Assembly: GCA_034401135.1 (NCBI GenBank)
Contig: JAWZSP010000003.1
Coordinates: 5,270,001-5,334,000 of the forward strand
DNA: 64,000 bases
DNA from: Volutella citrinella
Lineage: Eukaryota; Ascomycota; Sordariomycetes; Hypocreales; Nectriaceae
Direction: 5' to 3'
The position numbers and the translations under genes are program-made. The notes under the pieces were generated by a model. It searched no databases. It was given only the letters and a program-made list of their open reading frames with translations, and was not told the DNA's origin. The stretch's first letter is position 1; each line of letters starts with the position of its first letter. Shown one piece after another: positions 44,806 to 55,915 of this stretch.

Positions 44806-46508
44806 ATGGTTGGCGTCCCAGGCCGATCGATCGCGTGCCACACGTGTAGGCAACGCAGGATTCGGGTATGCCGGCACCCCCTCTCGCACTCGCTAAACGC
44901 CGTGGATTTTATAGTGGCTGATGCCCCAGGTGCCCCCGTCTCCAGTGTGGCGGCGAAAAGCCAGTGTGCAGCAACTGCTCGAGGACCGGCCGAGTGTGCG
45001 CCGGATACCAGCGAAGTCTGCCCATCATCTTGAGCCGTTATAGCCAGGAGAGCGAGTCTGGCGGCAAGGCTGCGCCCTCTGGCGGTGAACCCGACCCTAT
45101 TCCCGTCATCGGCCTGCGGTGGAAGAGGAAGCAGCCTCGTGTCGTCCCTGGGACGGCCCTCAAGCAGCGGGCCGAGAGCGTTGGGCCCGTTGGAGGTCAG
45201 AGGGATTCGCCACAGCTCTCTGCACTCCCAGTCGCCGTCTCTCATCGAAATGTTATGCGTGATCAACTCATATCCTCGTACCTTGGCAATCAATACCCCT
45301 CGTATGCGCACGATCTCAGCTTCCCCAGCACACATCGCAGATGGAAGTTCCAGATAGCTAGGCTCCCGTCGCTTGCGCCAGCAGTTGAGAGTGCCATGCT
45401 GGCCATCTGCATCGGCAATCTGGGCCGCCTGAATAAGGATGAGGTGCTGAGGCACGAGAGCTTGCTGCTGTACACGAGGGCTCTCTCCGACTTGCAGCGC
45501 GCCATTGACGACCCCATCACCCGGTACGACGAGCAAACAGCCGCTGCATGCTTGGCTCTCGGCATGTTTGAGTTTACAGATTGCCCGGGACAAGCTGTCT
45601 ATGCGTACATCCGGCACTATCAGGGCGCCATGCAGATTCTTCGAGTGCGAGGTGCGGAGAAGCATACCCGTGGACTGGCCCACGACGTTATGCAGACTAT
45701 GAGGATACATGCGGTACGCTCTGTCGTTGTACCTTGCATTGCTTTATTGATGTGCTAACTTGTCTAGGCGTACAATGGGTTACGGGAACGGCGGCCTACA
45801 ACGCTGGCTGAGCCAGAATGGACCAAAGTGCCGTGGGATCTCACCTCAAAAACGCCGCAGGACCACTTTCTAGACGTGTTTCTTGACCTGCCGCGGATAA
45901 TGCAACGCCTCGAAGGTCTAGAAGCGGGACCAGGAACTCTGGAAGATGCTTTGGAAATACTCAATCACTGTCTAGAAGCCGACCAAGACCTATCGCACTG
46001 GCTCTCCGTCCTCTCAGATGGCCTCCCCGGCCCGCTATACTGGCCTGAGCTGTCACAGGTTCAAAGTACGACCGATACAGACGAGCTGGGCAAGCTTTTC
46101 CCCATCTCTCTCCGGTTCCCCTCATTCGACATTGCCGAAACTATGAATCTGTACTGGACGATCCGAACGATCCTGCACTCGCTGACCCGCTGGGCCTACC
46201 GCTTATTTTCTTCCTTCCAAGGGACCAATCCTGAAACATCAACTCTGGACGGGACCTCTTCCGTGCCATTCCTGGATCAGCAAGAAGAGCTGATGCAGAA
46301 AGCAGCCTACTCCATCTGCCAGTCTGCGCACTACTTTTGCTCAGACACTCGAAGAGGCATCGGACCCGGTGCGCTGGTACCCCCGCTGGTCACTGTGCGG
46401 GCGGTATTCTCGATAACCCCGGAAAAGTACTCGCGGCACGAGGCATGGGTCATAGAAACTCTGCAGAAGATTCAAGGGATGGGGAATGACTTTGCTGGAT
46501 ATATTTGA
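44806..46508 (+). CDS. Zn2Cys6 transcription factor
   Basis: Exons 44806-44865, 44946-45713 and 45768-46508 give 522 aa. The zinc cluster is complete: C11-x2-C14-x6-C21-x6-C28-x2-C31-x6-C38, split by the first intron right before C21, a common intron position in such genes. The rest looks like the fungal regulatory domain of the DUF3468 type (LGNQYPSYAHDLSF, MLAICIGNLGRLNKDE, ESLLLYTRALSDLQRAI, GMFEFTDC), which covers the C-terminal four fifths. It would bind CGG-type half sites in the nucleus. Divergent from the DUF7702 gene and convergent with the rhodopsin-like gene (106 nt between stops). Targets unknown; local targets are plausible. Confidence 0.9.
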
Positions 46509-46615
46509 CAGGCTGTGATGGGTAGAAACATGGCTATGGCTCGGGCATGTGAGGATCGCTGAATTAGCGACCTAATGATCATGGGGTTGGATGGATGATG
46601 CCGTGGCAATACTCA

Positions 46616-47860
46616 TCAAGAGTAGGGCCGGCTCTTGTTCCATTTGTCTTGGTTGTCGGAAGTTTCGGAGCTTTCAACCTGAACCGTGATATCCTTCCTG
46701 ATTCCTGACTTGCCATGAGTGTGCAGGATGTACTCTTGACTATCGCCGTCCTCCGCCACCCTATTCTCGTTTCGTCGAGGTGCGGATTCGGCGAAGTTGC
46801 CAGGCGGGTATGGCGTCATCTTGACATGGTCGTGACTCTTGCTAACTTTGTATGAGTCGTCCGAGCCGTGGTGGGAAACAAAAGGAAGTCGTCGCAGAAG
46901 TGGCCGCAGGGCCGGGGCAGAACCGGCGAATATGCCGATGCCGAGCTCAATGACTGTCCAGATGGCAATCTTTCCGGACTCGAGAAGGAAGTTCTTGCTG
47001 TTCATGAGGGCCATGAGATATCGCAGCCGGACAATGACGGCACATGAAGCACTAGACGCGAGTTAGCAGGGAAGCACGACGTATTTCAGAGAGTGGTGAC
47101 GGACAAGGCAGCAAATCCCAAGATGATTGCAACTGAAACCTTCACAGAGCGGCCAAGCTGGATATTCCAGAGCATAAAGGCCGGCAGGATGGCCAAGGCG
47201 ACGTCGGTGATGATACTGCAGGCGGATATAAAGTAGGCGGCAAATGTGTTGACAATGGCGTTGCATGTGCCGCTACTAGGATCCCAAAACGCAGAAGGAG
47301 GGGTGCATGACAGGACGATGCCAAGCATGCTTCCAATTCCCGAGATGGTAGCAATGGCCATGATGGCGTAGAGGGACCATGTGTACACCCACGCAGTGCC
47401 AGTGATTCGGAGAAGGGCCACGCAGATGCTGATCTTGATGGGGATGGTCGTGGGGCAGTAGAAGCTTTGGCAGATGAAGTAGAGCTGTGGTCGTTAGTTG
47501 ACGTGATACACAGTTGAAGATGGTGCCGGCTACCTTGAGCGCATATGCAATTATTTCTGGACTGAGCCTTGGGTCGTTGGGGTCATAGCCGCCTCCTGAG
47601 AAACAGTAGCCAATCAATATGCCTGCCCAGGTGATGGTCATCAACTGTTTACATATTAGCTCCAACTCGGTGGTTTGATGAGAAGAGATCTGGTGGAGCT
47701 GTACCAATCCCATTGCCATCAACCAGTCATCCAGCCCTACGGCTCCCTTTCCTGCCCGAATGTAGAAACGAGTGATTACTGTCGGGATGCACACCACGAG
47801 CATGACAATGGTAAGGACGAATGTCGCCATTCCGTCGCCCTGGGGCGGGACTGTCTGCAT
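46616..47860 (-). CDS. Rhodopsin-like (PTH11-type) seven-helix membrane protein
   Basis: Exons 47705-47860, 47534-47644, 47105-47484 and 46616-47051 give 360 aa. Seven helices, with family phrases VITRFYIRAG, GLDDWLMAMG, IGYCFSGGGY, LYFICQSFYCPTTIPIKISI, CNAIVNTFAAYFISACSIITDVALAILP and FAASCAVIVRLRYL-like junction. These belong to the fungal 'rhodopsin' domain proteins related to the Pth11 receptor class; there is no CFEM domain and no retinal-type lysine claim is made. A 90-residue charged cytosolic tail follows. The third intron uses a weak GTCCGT donor, but it alone restores the frame. The start could lie upstream (frame open to 47992). Possible surface sensor. Confidence 0.82.
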
Positions 47861-48263
47861 GCTGGGCGATTGTGCTGCGGTGCGTCGACTAAGATCGAGC
47901 TGGAGACAAAAGAATCGGACGCGGATGGCGCTCTGCCGTCCTGAAAATATACGACAAAAAAATGAACGAATGCCAAGGGCGAATCTCAACATCGACGCGG
48001 GAGCCCACCGACTTAAAGTCCTTGCTCGTGCATCTGCCTAGCGTCCTGACAACTGCCGGGATGGATCTTGCTTCTTTGCATCGCCCAAGCCGCTTCCGTC
48101 GAGGATGCCAAAAGCCAGACCCCATGCAACGGCCTACCAACCAGACACTCGACTCTCCGCGGGGGCCCCGTCTCGTAATGCCGGTTCCAGTTTTAGCTGC
48201 CGGGACAGGGCTCCTGCGGGTTCAACAGCGCAGTTACCCGCTCGGCGCTATATACGAAGATCA

Positions 48264-48521
48264 CTAGGACGCGAGAATCTTGTCCAGGTCGAGATGACAA
48301 TCTTCAAGACCTCTCCACGTCTCCCCCACATGGTTCACGCACCGGCAGAGCAGAGAGACGTTGGGGAAAGGGGGATGGGTCCCATCAGACCAGCGTCGGG
48401 ACAAGTACCCGTCTTGCCCGTCTGCTGGCCCAGGAGAAGGATCGACGTTGGGCACCAGCGGCAGTGGCTGTTCCTGGCAGGTTGGGTGTCGTTGCGGCGG
48501 GTCGTCGTTGCAGAAGGCGTC
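48264..48521 (-). pseudogene. Orphan C-terminal coding fragment
   Basis: An 85-codon open frame with no ATG that ends at a stop in 48264-48266. Its end (SLLCRCVNHVGETWRGLEDC, then HLDLDKILAS) reads like a folded, Cys-containing secreted domain and loosely recalls a cyanovirin-N-like repeat (Cys-x-C, W, DL-x-x-IL). A TGA stands just before the frame and the nearest candidate acceptor (CTGAG) has no recognisable upstream exon or signal peptide. I treat it as the remnant of a gene. The domain guess is weak. Confidence 0.25.
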
Positions 48522-48775
48522 TCAGGCCGCAGAATCGCAGATCTCAATATGACGATCGTGCAGGGTTGGAGTGGATGGTGCTAGGCTGGGCCCGAAACAA
48601 ACGGTGACCCGACCCACTGGACGGATGAACTGACATGTCCATAATGCAGACTCCATAATACAGACATGCATTTATGCACGGAAGCAGATAATTACCAGGC
48701 CATGGGCTTCAATGGGTTCTGAATATCCTTACCGTGGTCACTTAGCGCAGGTTATGCCTGGCCCTCGGGATGAGG

Positions 48776-48934
48776 CTATGCGGGAAGCAACATCAGATCG
48801 GCAGGATCCTTGAGGTCGGGGAACCGGTTCAGCAGGGCGAGACGGTAGCGCCAAGGATTGTGTCGCTCCAGGAGTAACTGACCCACGTGCCCTCTCTGCT
48901 GTTTCTTGGCTGCTGGATAGGGTGGACTAGACAT
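48776..48934 (-). CDS. Short 52-aa basic/amphipathic ORF
   Basis: ATG at 48932-48934, stop at 48776-48778, no intron. The middle (GHVGQLLLERHNPWRYRLAL, then LNRFPDLKDPADLMLLP) has a non-random look: Arg/Leu amphipathic helix, conserved-looking NPWRYR and PDLxDPADL turns, high third-position GC, while the DNA around it is less biased. No signal peptide. It could be a genuine small protein or the last exon of a lost gene. No family recognised. Confidence 0.4.
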   Translation of the reverse strand: MSSPPYPAAKKQQRGHVGQLLLERHNPWRYRLALLNRFPDLKDPADLMLLPA

Positions 48935-49640
48935 GAGTCGCAATGCCAGAGTTCACCCGTATCTCGGCACCCTGCTCGTAGTTCGAGTTAATCCTGCCAG
49001 AGGACTCAAGGTGCCGATCCTACAACGGTCCTTCAGTAGCGGCCACGTTACGGCAGCCGACGCCAACGGTCCCCTGTCATATCCCAGCCTCGCCCAAGAG
49101 CGATCGTCATGGGCCATGTCTGGCAGCCAAGCCGCCTTGGGAAAGATTTTAGCTTTACCAGGGGCTGCGAACCACTTCAATGACGAGCCGTCTTGGAGCA
49201 GAGTCGCATCGCTGCTGGGGCATCAAGATGATTTTAGCGGTCCGCGACTGAGTGCGGCATGAACTGGAACTGGCCAACCGGATTAGGATGACCAAAATCA
49301 CCCTGACCAAGTCAATGGCTCTGGCAGCGGGGCTCACGACAGGGTTCATGCCGCCGGACAAACTCCTGTAAACCGCCATGATTGTCATTGTGAGAGAAGC
49401 TCCACCCTTATGCACGGCCCGCGGCCAAAGCCCCATTCCGTCCGACAGGCGGGCGGGCGGGGGTGGCGCCGAGGCTTGTTGAGACATGACAGTGAGGAGT
49501 AGGTTCGGCTTCCCACTTATGTATATGCAAGGAGCGCGGCTGTTCAACGGCCCCCCGAGTTGGACTTGCTCGACTCCTCTCCTATTTTCCATCCACACCC
49601 TCCAGTAGCACTCTGCCTGACTCGCGGCGCCGTAACAGCT

Positions 49641-50636
49641 ATGGAAGATCTCTCCAAGTTGACCAAGAAGACGCTGGCCGTCTCGCGCGGCTTCACCTAC
49701 ACCTACTACACCTCGCCGGCCCAGGGTGCCAAGCCAACCCTGATTCTCTTCCATGGCTGGCCCGACACGGCTCGTCTGTGGGCCGGATTGATCAACAACT
49801 TCCTTGTTCCCAACGGCTATGGCGTCGTCGCGCTGGACTGTTTGGGATACGGCGGCACGTCAAAGCCCACTGACGTGAAGGCGTACATGTGGCAGCACAT
49901 GGCCGCCGACGCCGTTGAGATCCTTGACGCTGAGAAACTGACCACGGTCATCTCGGCCGGTCACGACTGGGGCAGCGCCATGTGCCAGCGCTTCTACAAC
50001 TTCAACCCTCAGCGCGTGAGCGGCGTCATCATGATGAACGTCACCTACATCCCCCCAACGGGCCAATTTGACCTCGACCAGGTCAACGCGGCCACCAAGG
50101 CGGCCTTTGGCGCCGGTATCTACGAGTACTGGAACTTCATCGCCGCCGAAGACTCGGTGGAGCTGATGAACAGCAACCTAGAGTCCGTGTACACGGTGGC
50201 CTTTGGCGAACCGGCCACCTGGCTGGAGAACTGGTGCACGTCCGGAGGGATGCGCAAGTACATCAGTGAGCACCGCACCCAGCCGACGCAGGGCTACGCT
50301 ACGCCCGAGCACAAGGCCGACTTCATGGAGCGGTTCAGCAAGGACGGCGGCTTCGCGGCGCCGAGCTGCTGGTACAATGCCTTCACGCTCAAGCTGCAAA
50401 ATGAGGCGGATAAGCTTGTCAAGGAGGAGGCAAAGACGATCAATGTGCCTGTCCTGTACTGGGGCGGCGACGGGGATCTCGTCTGCAGGCCTGTCACGCT
50501 CCAGGGGAGCATCGACGCAGGGCTTCTGCAGAATGTCAAGTCGGTGACGAGAGAGGGCGGACACTGGGCGCTGCTTGAGAGGCCGGCCGAATTTGGCCAG
50601 GATGTTCTGGGTTGGCTGCAGGAGACGTTTCCCTAG
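49641..50636 (+). CDS. Alpha/beta hydrolase, soluble epoxide hydrolase-like
   Basis: A single-exon 331-aa protein with the layout of soluble epoxide hydrolases. H38-G-W-P forms the oxyanion side, GYGGTSKP follows strand 5, and the nucleophile elbow is G-H-D-W-G with Asp109 as nucleophile, as expected for epoxide hydrolases and not for esterases. A cap domain follows (about 130-240; WYNAFTLKL may supply a ring-opening Tyr). The acid lies in WGGDGDLVCRP and the catalytic His in REGGHWALLERP. Likely opens an epoxide to a diol in the cytosol. Start: the first Met, just before the first strand. High GC and strong codon bias. Not in an obvious pathway cluster. Confidence 0.9.
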   Translation: MEDLSKLTKKTLAVSRGFTYTYYTSPAQGAKPTLILFHGWPDTARLWAGLINNFLVPNGYGVVALDCLGYGGTSKPTDVKAYMWQHMAADAVEILDAEKLTTVISAGHDWGSAMCQRFYNFNPQRVSGVIMMNVTYIPPTGQFDLDQVNAATKAAFGAGIYEYWNFIAAEDSVELMNSNLESVYTVAFGEPATWLENWCTSGGMRKYISEHRTQPTQGYATPEHKADFMERFSKDGGFAAPSCWYNAFTLKLQNEADKLVKEEAKTINVPVLYWGGDGDLVCRPVTLQGSIDAGLLQNVKSVTREGGHWALLERPAEFGQDVLGWLQETFP

Positions 50637-51657
50637 ATCTGGCATGTTTCAGCAGTATCCATAGAGTATCAAGAAATCTAGAAAATATGACTTTTGCTCA
50701 AGGTCATGATTAAGTGCATTCTATGATGAGCCACACCTCACAATCCCATATTCTACCGGTTTAGAGCCGGGAAGATTTACCACTTGTATTTGTTACTGCC
50801 ATTCTCCGTCTTCCAGGCCATCTTTGATCGGCTAGGCCCGTCTCAAAGCCATCTAGGCTTGTGGGGCGGGGAGCTGGGATGCAAATCCGCGGGCTAATAG
50901 AGGCACCGTTTGGCATTATCACACCAACCCGATTTGGAGCTGACAGATCTGCACATTGAACACTTTACGATCATTATCGTGATATTCTCTGTGTCTTATT
51001 TGTCTTCTTTGATCGCGGCGCTGAAATCATTAACGTCTCTAGTCATGGTGGTGAGTGCCCGACCCAAAGCAGGGGCTACCAAGTAACCCTCTTCCCTGCA
51101 AATGCATCTTGCACAAATTGTGCACAGTGTAACATGGTCGGTGCTCCGGCGTCGGAGGAACAAGAATTGCATCAAATCTTTCGATGCAGAGGTAGCAAAT
51201 TGCTCCGCACTTCTCCCTTGTCCGGCAAGGGACATCTACGTCAAAACACAACCTCGGCTGGACGGCCGGGCGAACAGAGCAGAAGCGAGCACCAACATCA
51301 TCATGATTGGGAGCGTCGAGGCTAGGCGACAAAATATCCAACCCTATTTACGCAAAAAACAACACAATTCACAAAAGAATGAACCTTCAAGACTACTGCA
51401 CCTTTTCCCGCCTCCTCTGCCCCAAATCAGGCCATAAAACCCCTCATTGCAAAGTGACACCTTCTGGATCGAGAACCAACAGAACCAACAACGTCGTCCC
51501 ATGCTGCAAGCCTCCATTTTTCCATTGGCTCGCTTTGCAACATCGCGGCAGGGGTACATGAATTAAAATCCATGATGTGCGCGAGATCCAGGCGGGGTAG
51601 AAACACATACTTGTCATCCTCCCTCCAGATCCTAGAACACGACGAATTGGTCTCGAC
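50637..51657. other. Intergenic stretch
   Basis: 1.0 kb between two plus-strand genes. ORFs on both strands near 51.0-51.5 kb overlap and lack coding bias. Confidence 0.45.
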
Positions 51658-53104
51658 ATGGAGCCTACCAATGCAGGGCCAGCTCTGGCGGCGGACGATA
51701 CGGTCTGCGATATCCTTTTCCCACTGATGTGCGCGTCATCTAACAGTACTGCAGCTGAATCAGCAGGTCGAGGACGGAGACTCGACCTTGGGAAGTGTAA
51801 GGCCACGCCACCGCCTCGCCGCCCCTGACATTACCCCACGAAACGTAAGCTGATGAAATCTCACCTGTAGGAGACTGGCTCTTCCACGCAGACCGTATCC
51901 AGTTCGATTCTGGATTATCGACATGAGAACGGCCGCACATACCACAAGTTCAAGGATGGAAGTAGGTCTCCTCTCTTCGTTGCAGCTCTCCCCTGCCAAA
52001 GCTGACGTTGTTGCAGAATACAACTTTCCCAATGACGAGCAGGAGAATGATCGGCTAGGTGATTATTGGCCTCTAATCCAAGCCCTGCTTGACACTAACT
52101 CTTGGCTAGACCTGCAACACAACCTCTTCCTGCTCACCTTTGACAACAAGCTGGGACTAGCTCCTCCTTGCCTGCCCGGGTCTGAGGCCAAGCACGTTCT
52201 TGATATTGGCACTGGCACTGGCATCTGGGCCATCGATTTTGCCGATGACCATCCGGAGGCAAAGGTAAGGAGTGTCATGGATTCTGTTGGTTGAAATGCT
52301 CAACATTAAGCTAGGTTATTGGTGTTGACCTGTCACCAATTCAACCCACCTTGTGAGTCATTTTTCTCGGAACCCGACGTGCCCACCACTGACCTACGCA
52401 GCGTTCCAACAAATGTTCAGTTCATTATTGATGATTTCGAGGAAGAGTGGACCTACTCTGAGCCGTTCGACTATATCCATAGCCGAATGAACAACTTTAC
52501 TATCCGAGACTGGAACGACTTTTTGAAAAAGTCTTACAAGTAAGTATTTAGCATCAATCTAACTTCTTGCGTCCCTGACTGTGGCAGAAATCTTGCTCCC
52601 GGCGGATATATTGAGCTCCAGGACATCAGTATCGTCGCAGCATGTGACGACTCCTCCCTCAAGCCAGAGCACCCGATTGTGAAGTGGGTCGCCCTGATGA
52701 GGGAAGCATTCACCAAGCTGGGCTTCTCCGCGCTCGAGTTTGACGACATGAAGGGGATGCTGGAGAACGCAGGGTTCGTCGACGTGGTGGACACGCGCGA
52801 GAAGTGGCCCTCCAACCCCTGGCCCAAGGATAAGAAGTACAAGAACCTCGGGGCCTGGAACATGGAGAACATGAGCATTGCCCTCGAGGCCATCTCCGTG
52901 GCGCCATTCACCCGAGGGCTGGGCTGGACGGCTGAAGAGGTCACCGTGTTCTTGTCCGAGGTCCGCAAGTGCAATGCCGACCCAACGATTCACACCTACT
53001 CGCCAATGTGAGTGCACTTAACTGACTACCATGGCGTGAATACTAGTAGTTTTGCTAATTTCTCTAGTTGCTCTATTTATGGCCGGAAGCCAGAGGCGTC
53101 CTAG
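51658..53104 (+). CDS. LaeA-like SAM-dependent methyltransferase
   Basis: Nine exons: 51658-51702, 51755-51796, 51871-51961, 52017-52058, 52110-52264, 52315-52352, 52402-52539, 52588-53007 and 53068-53104, 335 aa. The N-terminus is acidic; SSILDYRHENGRTYHKFKDG, FPNDEQENDRLD and LQHNLFLLTFD are the standard lead-in of fungal LaeA-like methyltransferases. Motif I is DIGTGTGIWAIDFA, followed by VIGVDLSPIQP, then DFEEEWTY and LAPGGYIELQD. It binds SAM; substrates of the group are mostly unknown, and only some members regulate secondary metabolism. Exon 2 may start at 51755 or 51767 (both in frame, 4 residues apart). No biosynthetic cluster adjoins. Confidence 0.85.
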
Positions 53105-54165
53105 TCGAGTACGAGGCGGCAGGCGGCTTTGATGACTTGACATTTCCGTTCACAAACCTTTCAAGGCTGGCGTTTGTGTCTGCCACACGATTCATTTTTT
53201 GCCGATGCACGAAAGATTTAGGAGAGCCTTTCGCAAAATTTAAGACGAAGACATTCACATCCTCGCAATCTTACGTAGTTTTCGATTCTGCCGTTTGTGA
53301 AAAGTGAACGAAACTATTGTTACCTCCCTGTAGATTGCACACGATTTACTATTAGTAACAACTGAGGTCTCACATTCTTCCTACCTGACAGCGTTACCAC
53401 GAGAAATGTTGAAATTTATAAAAATAATCCTTCTGCAAGGGGCCACTAACGCCTTGACCTTATTTTCGTTCTAAGAATATTGCGCGAGTTTGATTGCTGT
53501 CTAAGGACAGTTTACCCTACATCGGCCTCATCACGTGTTTTGTCATCTGACATATCACCGGTTTTTGGAAGCGGGGAGATTGGCAGAATCTGTCGTCCAA
53601 TCATATCGCCTACATACGAGAGAACGCACGATCTGAGCCGAGACCTACCCAGAGCGCCTACAACCGACAGACCAGTAGGCGCAGTTAGCATTCGATGGTA
53701 ATGTCTTTGTTCGTACTACGTTTAGACGCCTGTACAGCTGACAAACCCCAAGGAGGTCCAGCCGTTTGACCAGGAGGCTTTTGACAAGTCATCCGTTGAG
53801 GATTCCGAGCTGGAGATCAAGGGCGCCGGCCAAGTGATCCACTGGACCAACTGCGAACGAGCGTACCGGAAACGCGTGGCGGGAGGAGTATGGCTAGGCA
53901 TGGCCAGAGAGGGGGGACGGGTGGTTGTTCCTGAGGGCTATTCCGTGTATTTTGTACGGGGGGCTAAAGGCGAGGTGAGGCGAGGCGAGTAGGTGGCACG
54001 ATGTACGGTGGGAAAATGTGAGCAGAACGAAAAGGGTAATACTACTGAGCAGTGACCAAAAAGGTAGGACCGCTGTTACGTCTGGTCATGGTCAGTGATT
54101 GAGGCGATTGGGGTAACCACGTTGTATTGATAGCGGGAGAGCTGCACATGCTAGATGTGCATTTC
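53105..54165. other. Intergenic stretch with one coding-like fragment
   Basis: 1.06 kb between convergent genes. Holds the fragment at 53738-53992. Around 53.35-53.5 kb the DNA is AT-rich. Nothing else seen. Confidence 0.45.
53738..53992 (+). pseudogene. Orphan C-terminal coding fragment
   Basis: An 84-codon frame without ATG, starting right after an acceptor-like TGTACAG and ending TAG at 53990-53992. It reads like true protein (QPFDQEAFDKSSVEDSELEI, then QVIHWTNCERAYRKRVAGG and VVVPEGYSVYFV) and has high third-position GC against a poor background. The upstream DNA gives no exon that joins in frame. I take it as the last exon of a lost or rearranged gene. Family not recognised. Confidence 0.35.
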
Positions 54166-55188
54166 TCAGTAGGAGCCACCCTTGGCAACTGTTTCCCCGC
54201 CCCTTGCAATGGACATCTCCTGGGCAAGGATATACTGCAGAGCTGTAAAGTCCGTAGCAACATGAATCATATCGAAACCCGCATCGGCATACTCCCTGGC
54301 TTGTTTGCCAGATGTGCTGTAAATACCACATTTCTTGCCAAACTTATGGCTAGTCTTGAGAATCCTGTCAATAGCCATATTAAGTTCCTGGGAGAAGTGA
54401 CCGTTGATGATTGGATGGCCGATGTTGTTGCCTTTGAAAGCTGTAAGTCATACTACACCTATGGCAGTAGGGGAAAATACTTACCAAGATCAAATGGTCC
54501 TATGAACAAAGCATCAATTCCTTCCGTATTGGCGATGCTTTCGACATTATCAAGTGCCTCCTTTGTCTCAATTTGCACAATGGTTAGGAGGTTTTTATTG
54601 GCTTGCTGTAGGTACTCAGTCATTGTTGGCGTAGGATGAAACCTCTCCATTGAATACGGTGAGCCGAAGCCGCGGGTTCCTTGGGGTGGGAACTTTGCCG
54701 CTTGAACGATCATCTTGGCCTCCTCAGCCGTTCTTATCAAGGGAACCAATATCTAAGGCCGGTTTTAGTGCGTTGGTCGCGGGTTCAGTCTGTTAGAATG
54801 CCCTACCCCATGTGCGCCAGCATCCAAAGCACCTGTAGCGCGGTTAATCAAATGCGAATCGAGCCGAGTTATTCATGACCAACGCTTAATCATCCAGGGT
54901 TCTGTGGCTGGAAGCCTGACGATGGGTGATACGCCAGCGGCAGCAACAGCTGGGACGGTATTGTGCATGGCAGCGTCTGGATTCTCTTAGCTGTAAGGGC
55001 TGACTACTGAGTCGAGTCAAATATTCACCGTCAATATTGCCATGTTCACAGTCAATCAGTACCCAGTCAGTCCCAGGAATATGAGCGAGGAGTCGGGATA
55101 CGTTGGCATCAGGCACCATTTGCCATAAGCCCATGCTGGGGCGGGTGCCGTTTGTCAAGGCCTGTCGGAGGCGATTTGACCCTTCCAT
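54166..55188 (-). CDS. HpcH/HpaI-family class II aldolase
   Basis: Exons 55029-55188, 54884-54976, 54807-54832, 54485-54752 and 54166-54431 give 270 aa, the usual family length. These metal-dependent enzymes cleave 2-keto-3-deoxy sugar acids or similar to pyruvate and an aldehyde. GLWQMVPD and DWVLIDCEHGN carry the catalytic His; IVQIETKEAL supplies the metal Glu and IGPFDLG the metal Asp; RGFGSPY is the loop that binds the keto acid. Exon three is only 26 nt. The last intron can end at two in-frame AGs (9 nt apart), so an A-F-K insertion after DL is possible. Same strand as the dehydratase, hydrolase and regulator to the right; this context favours sugar-acid breakdown. Confidence 0.88.
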
Positions 55189-55915
55189 CGTTGACTTGGT
55201 TTGGAAATGTGATGGAGATGTCAAGGTGAAGAAATGCAGTGGTAATCAGGGTCGGTAATGGTTTGATGTTTGGCTGAGAAAAAAGAAACTGGATGGAAGA
55301 GAATGTGCCTATGTTTGGGCGCAATTCCCGCCGCTGAAAAGAGGCACCGACTAGGTGGGCACCAGCATGCATGTCTTGAAGTGGAATTTACGCTGGGTTC
55401 CACTCTAAGAGGAGTCCAAAGTTCTTGATCAACATATTGAGAGATTCCGGCGGACAAAGACGAGCGCGAAGCCCCACGCCTCATTGCTGGTTGTCTCGGG
55501 GTGGTAGCCGGACGGCGTAAGCCCATTAGCCGACCCACAAGTCAAGCAGCCATCCGCGGGTGGTCAATTACCCATTCGCCGGGCCATTGTGTTCCGATTG
55601 GGCCACTCATCTGTAATTACCCCGCGAGCCAAGGCGCGCTGCCTCGGATGGCTCAGCACAGCTGCCGGAGCTGGCCAGGGCCCATGTCCGTGGATGGAAA
55701 ATGACTCCCTCTTGTCCCTGTTGAGAGTGCAGAGACGGTGATGCTCGGGCGTCGAGGGACCTACGCCGGGCTGGGGTGACCAGAGTTGGTATCCGTAGTC
55801 GTGAATGGAAAGGCGATGACAAGCATGGCTTACTTCAAATTTTGTATACCAACTTGTTTTAGAAAAGATGCTTGAATTGATCAGATTTTATTGAATGCCA
55901 AGATGTTTGACCAAT
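55189..55915. promoter_or_regulatory. Promoter region of the aldolase gene
   Basis: 0.73 kb between the aldolase start and the stop of the dehydratase. Holds CGG/CCG-rich DNA near 55.45-55.6 kb where a Zn2Cys6 factor could bind; no exact site defined. Confidence 0.35.

Larger units (their letters stand above)
47861..49640. other. Intergenic stretch with two short coding-like islands
   Basis: 1.8 kb between divergent genes. It holds two minus-strand islands listed separately (48264-48521 and 48776-48934). A TATGTATAT at about 49516-49525 lies 120 nt upstream of the hydrolase start. Rest unremarkable. Confidence 0.45.

Noticed and set aside
40651..53104. Secondary-metabolite gene cluster (efflux pump, regulator, epoxide hydrolase, LaeA-like methyltransferase)
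   Set aside because: No polyketide synthase, peptide synthetase, terpene cyclase or other core enzyme is present, and the genes are on mixed strands with wide spacing.
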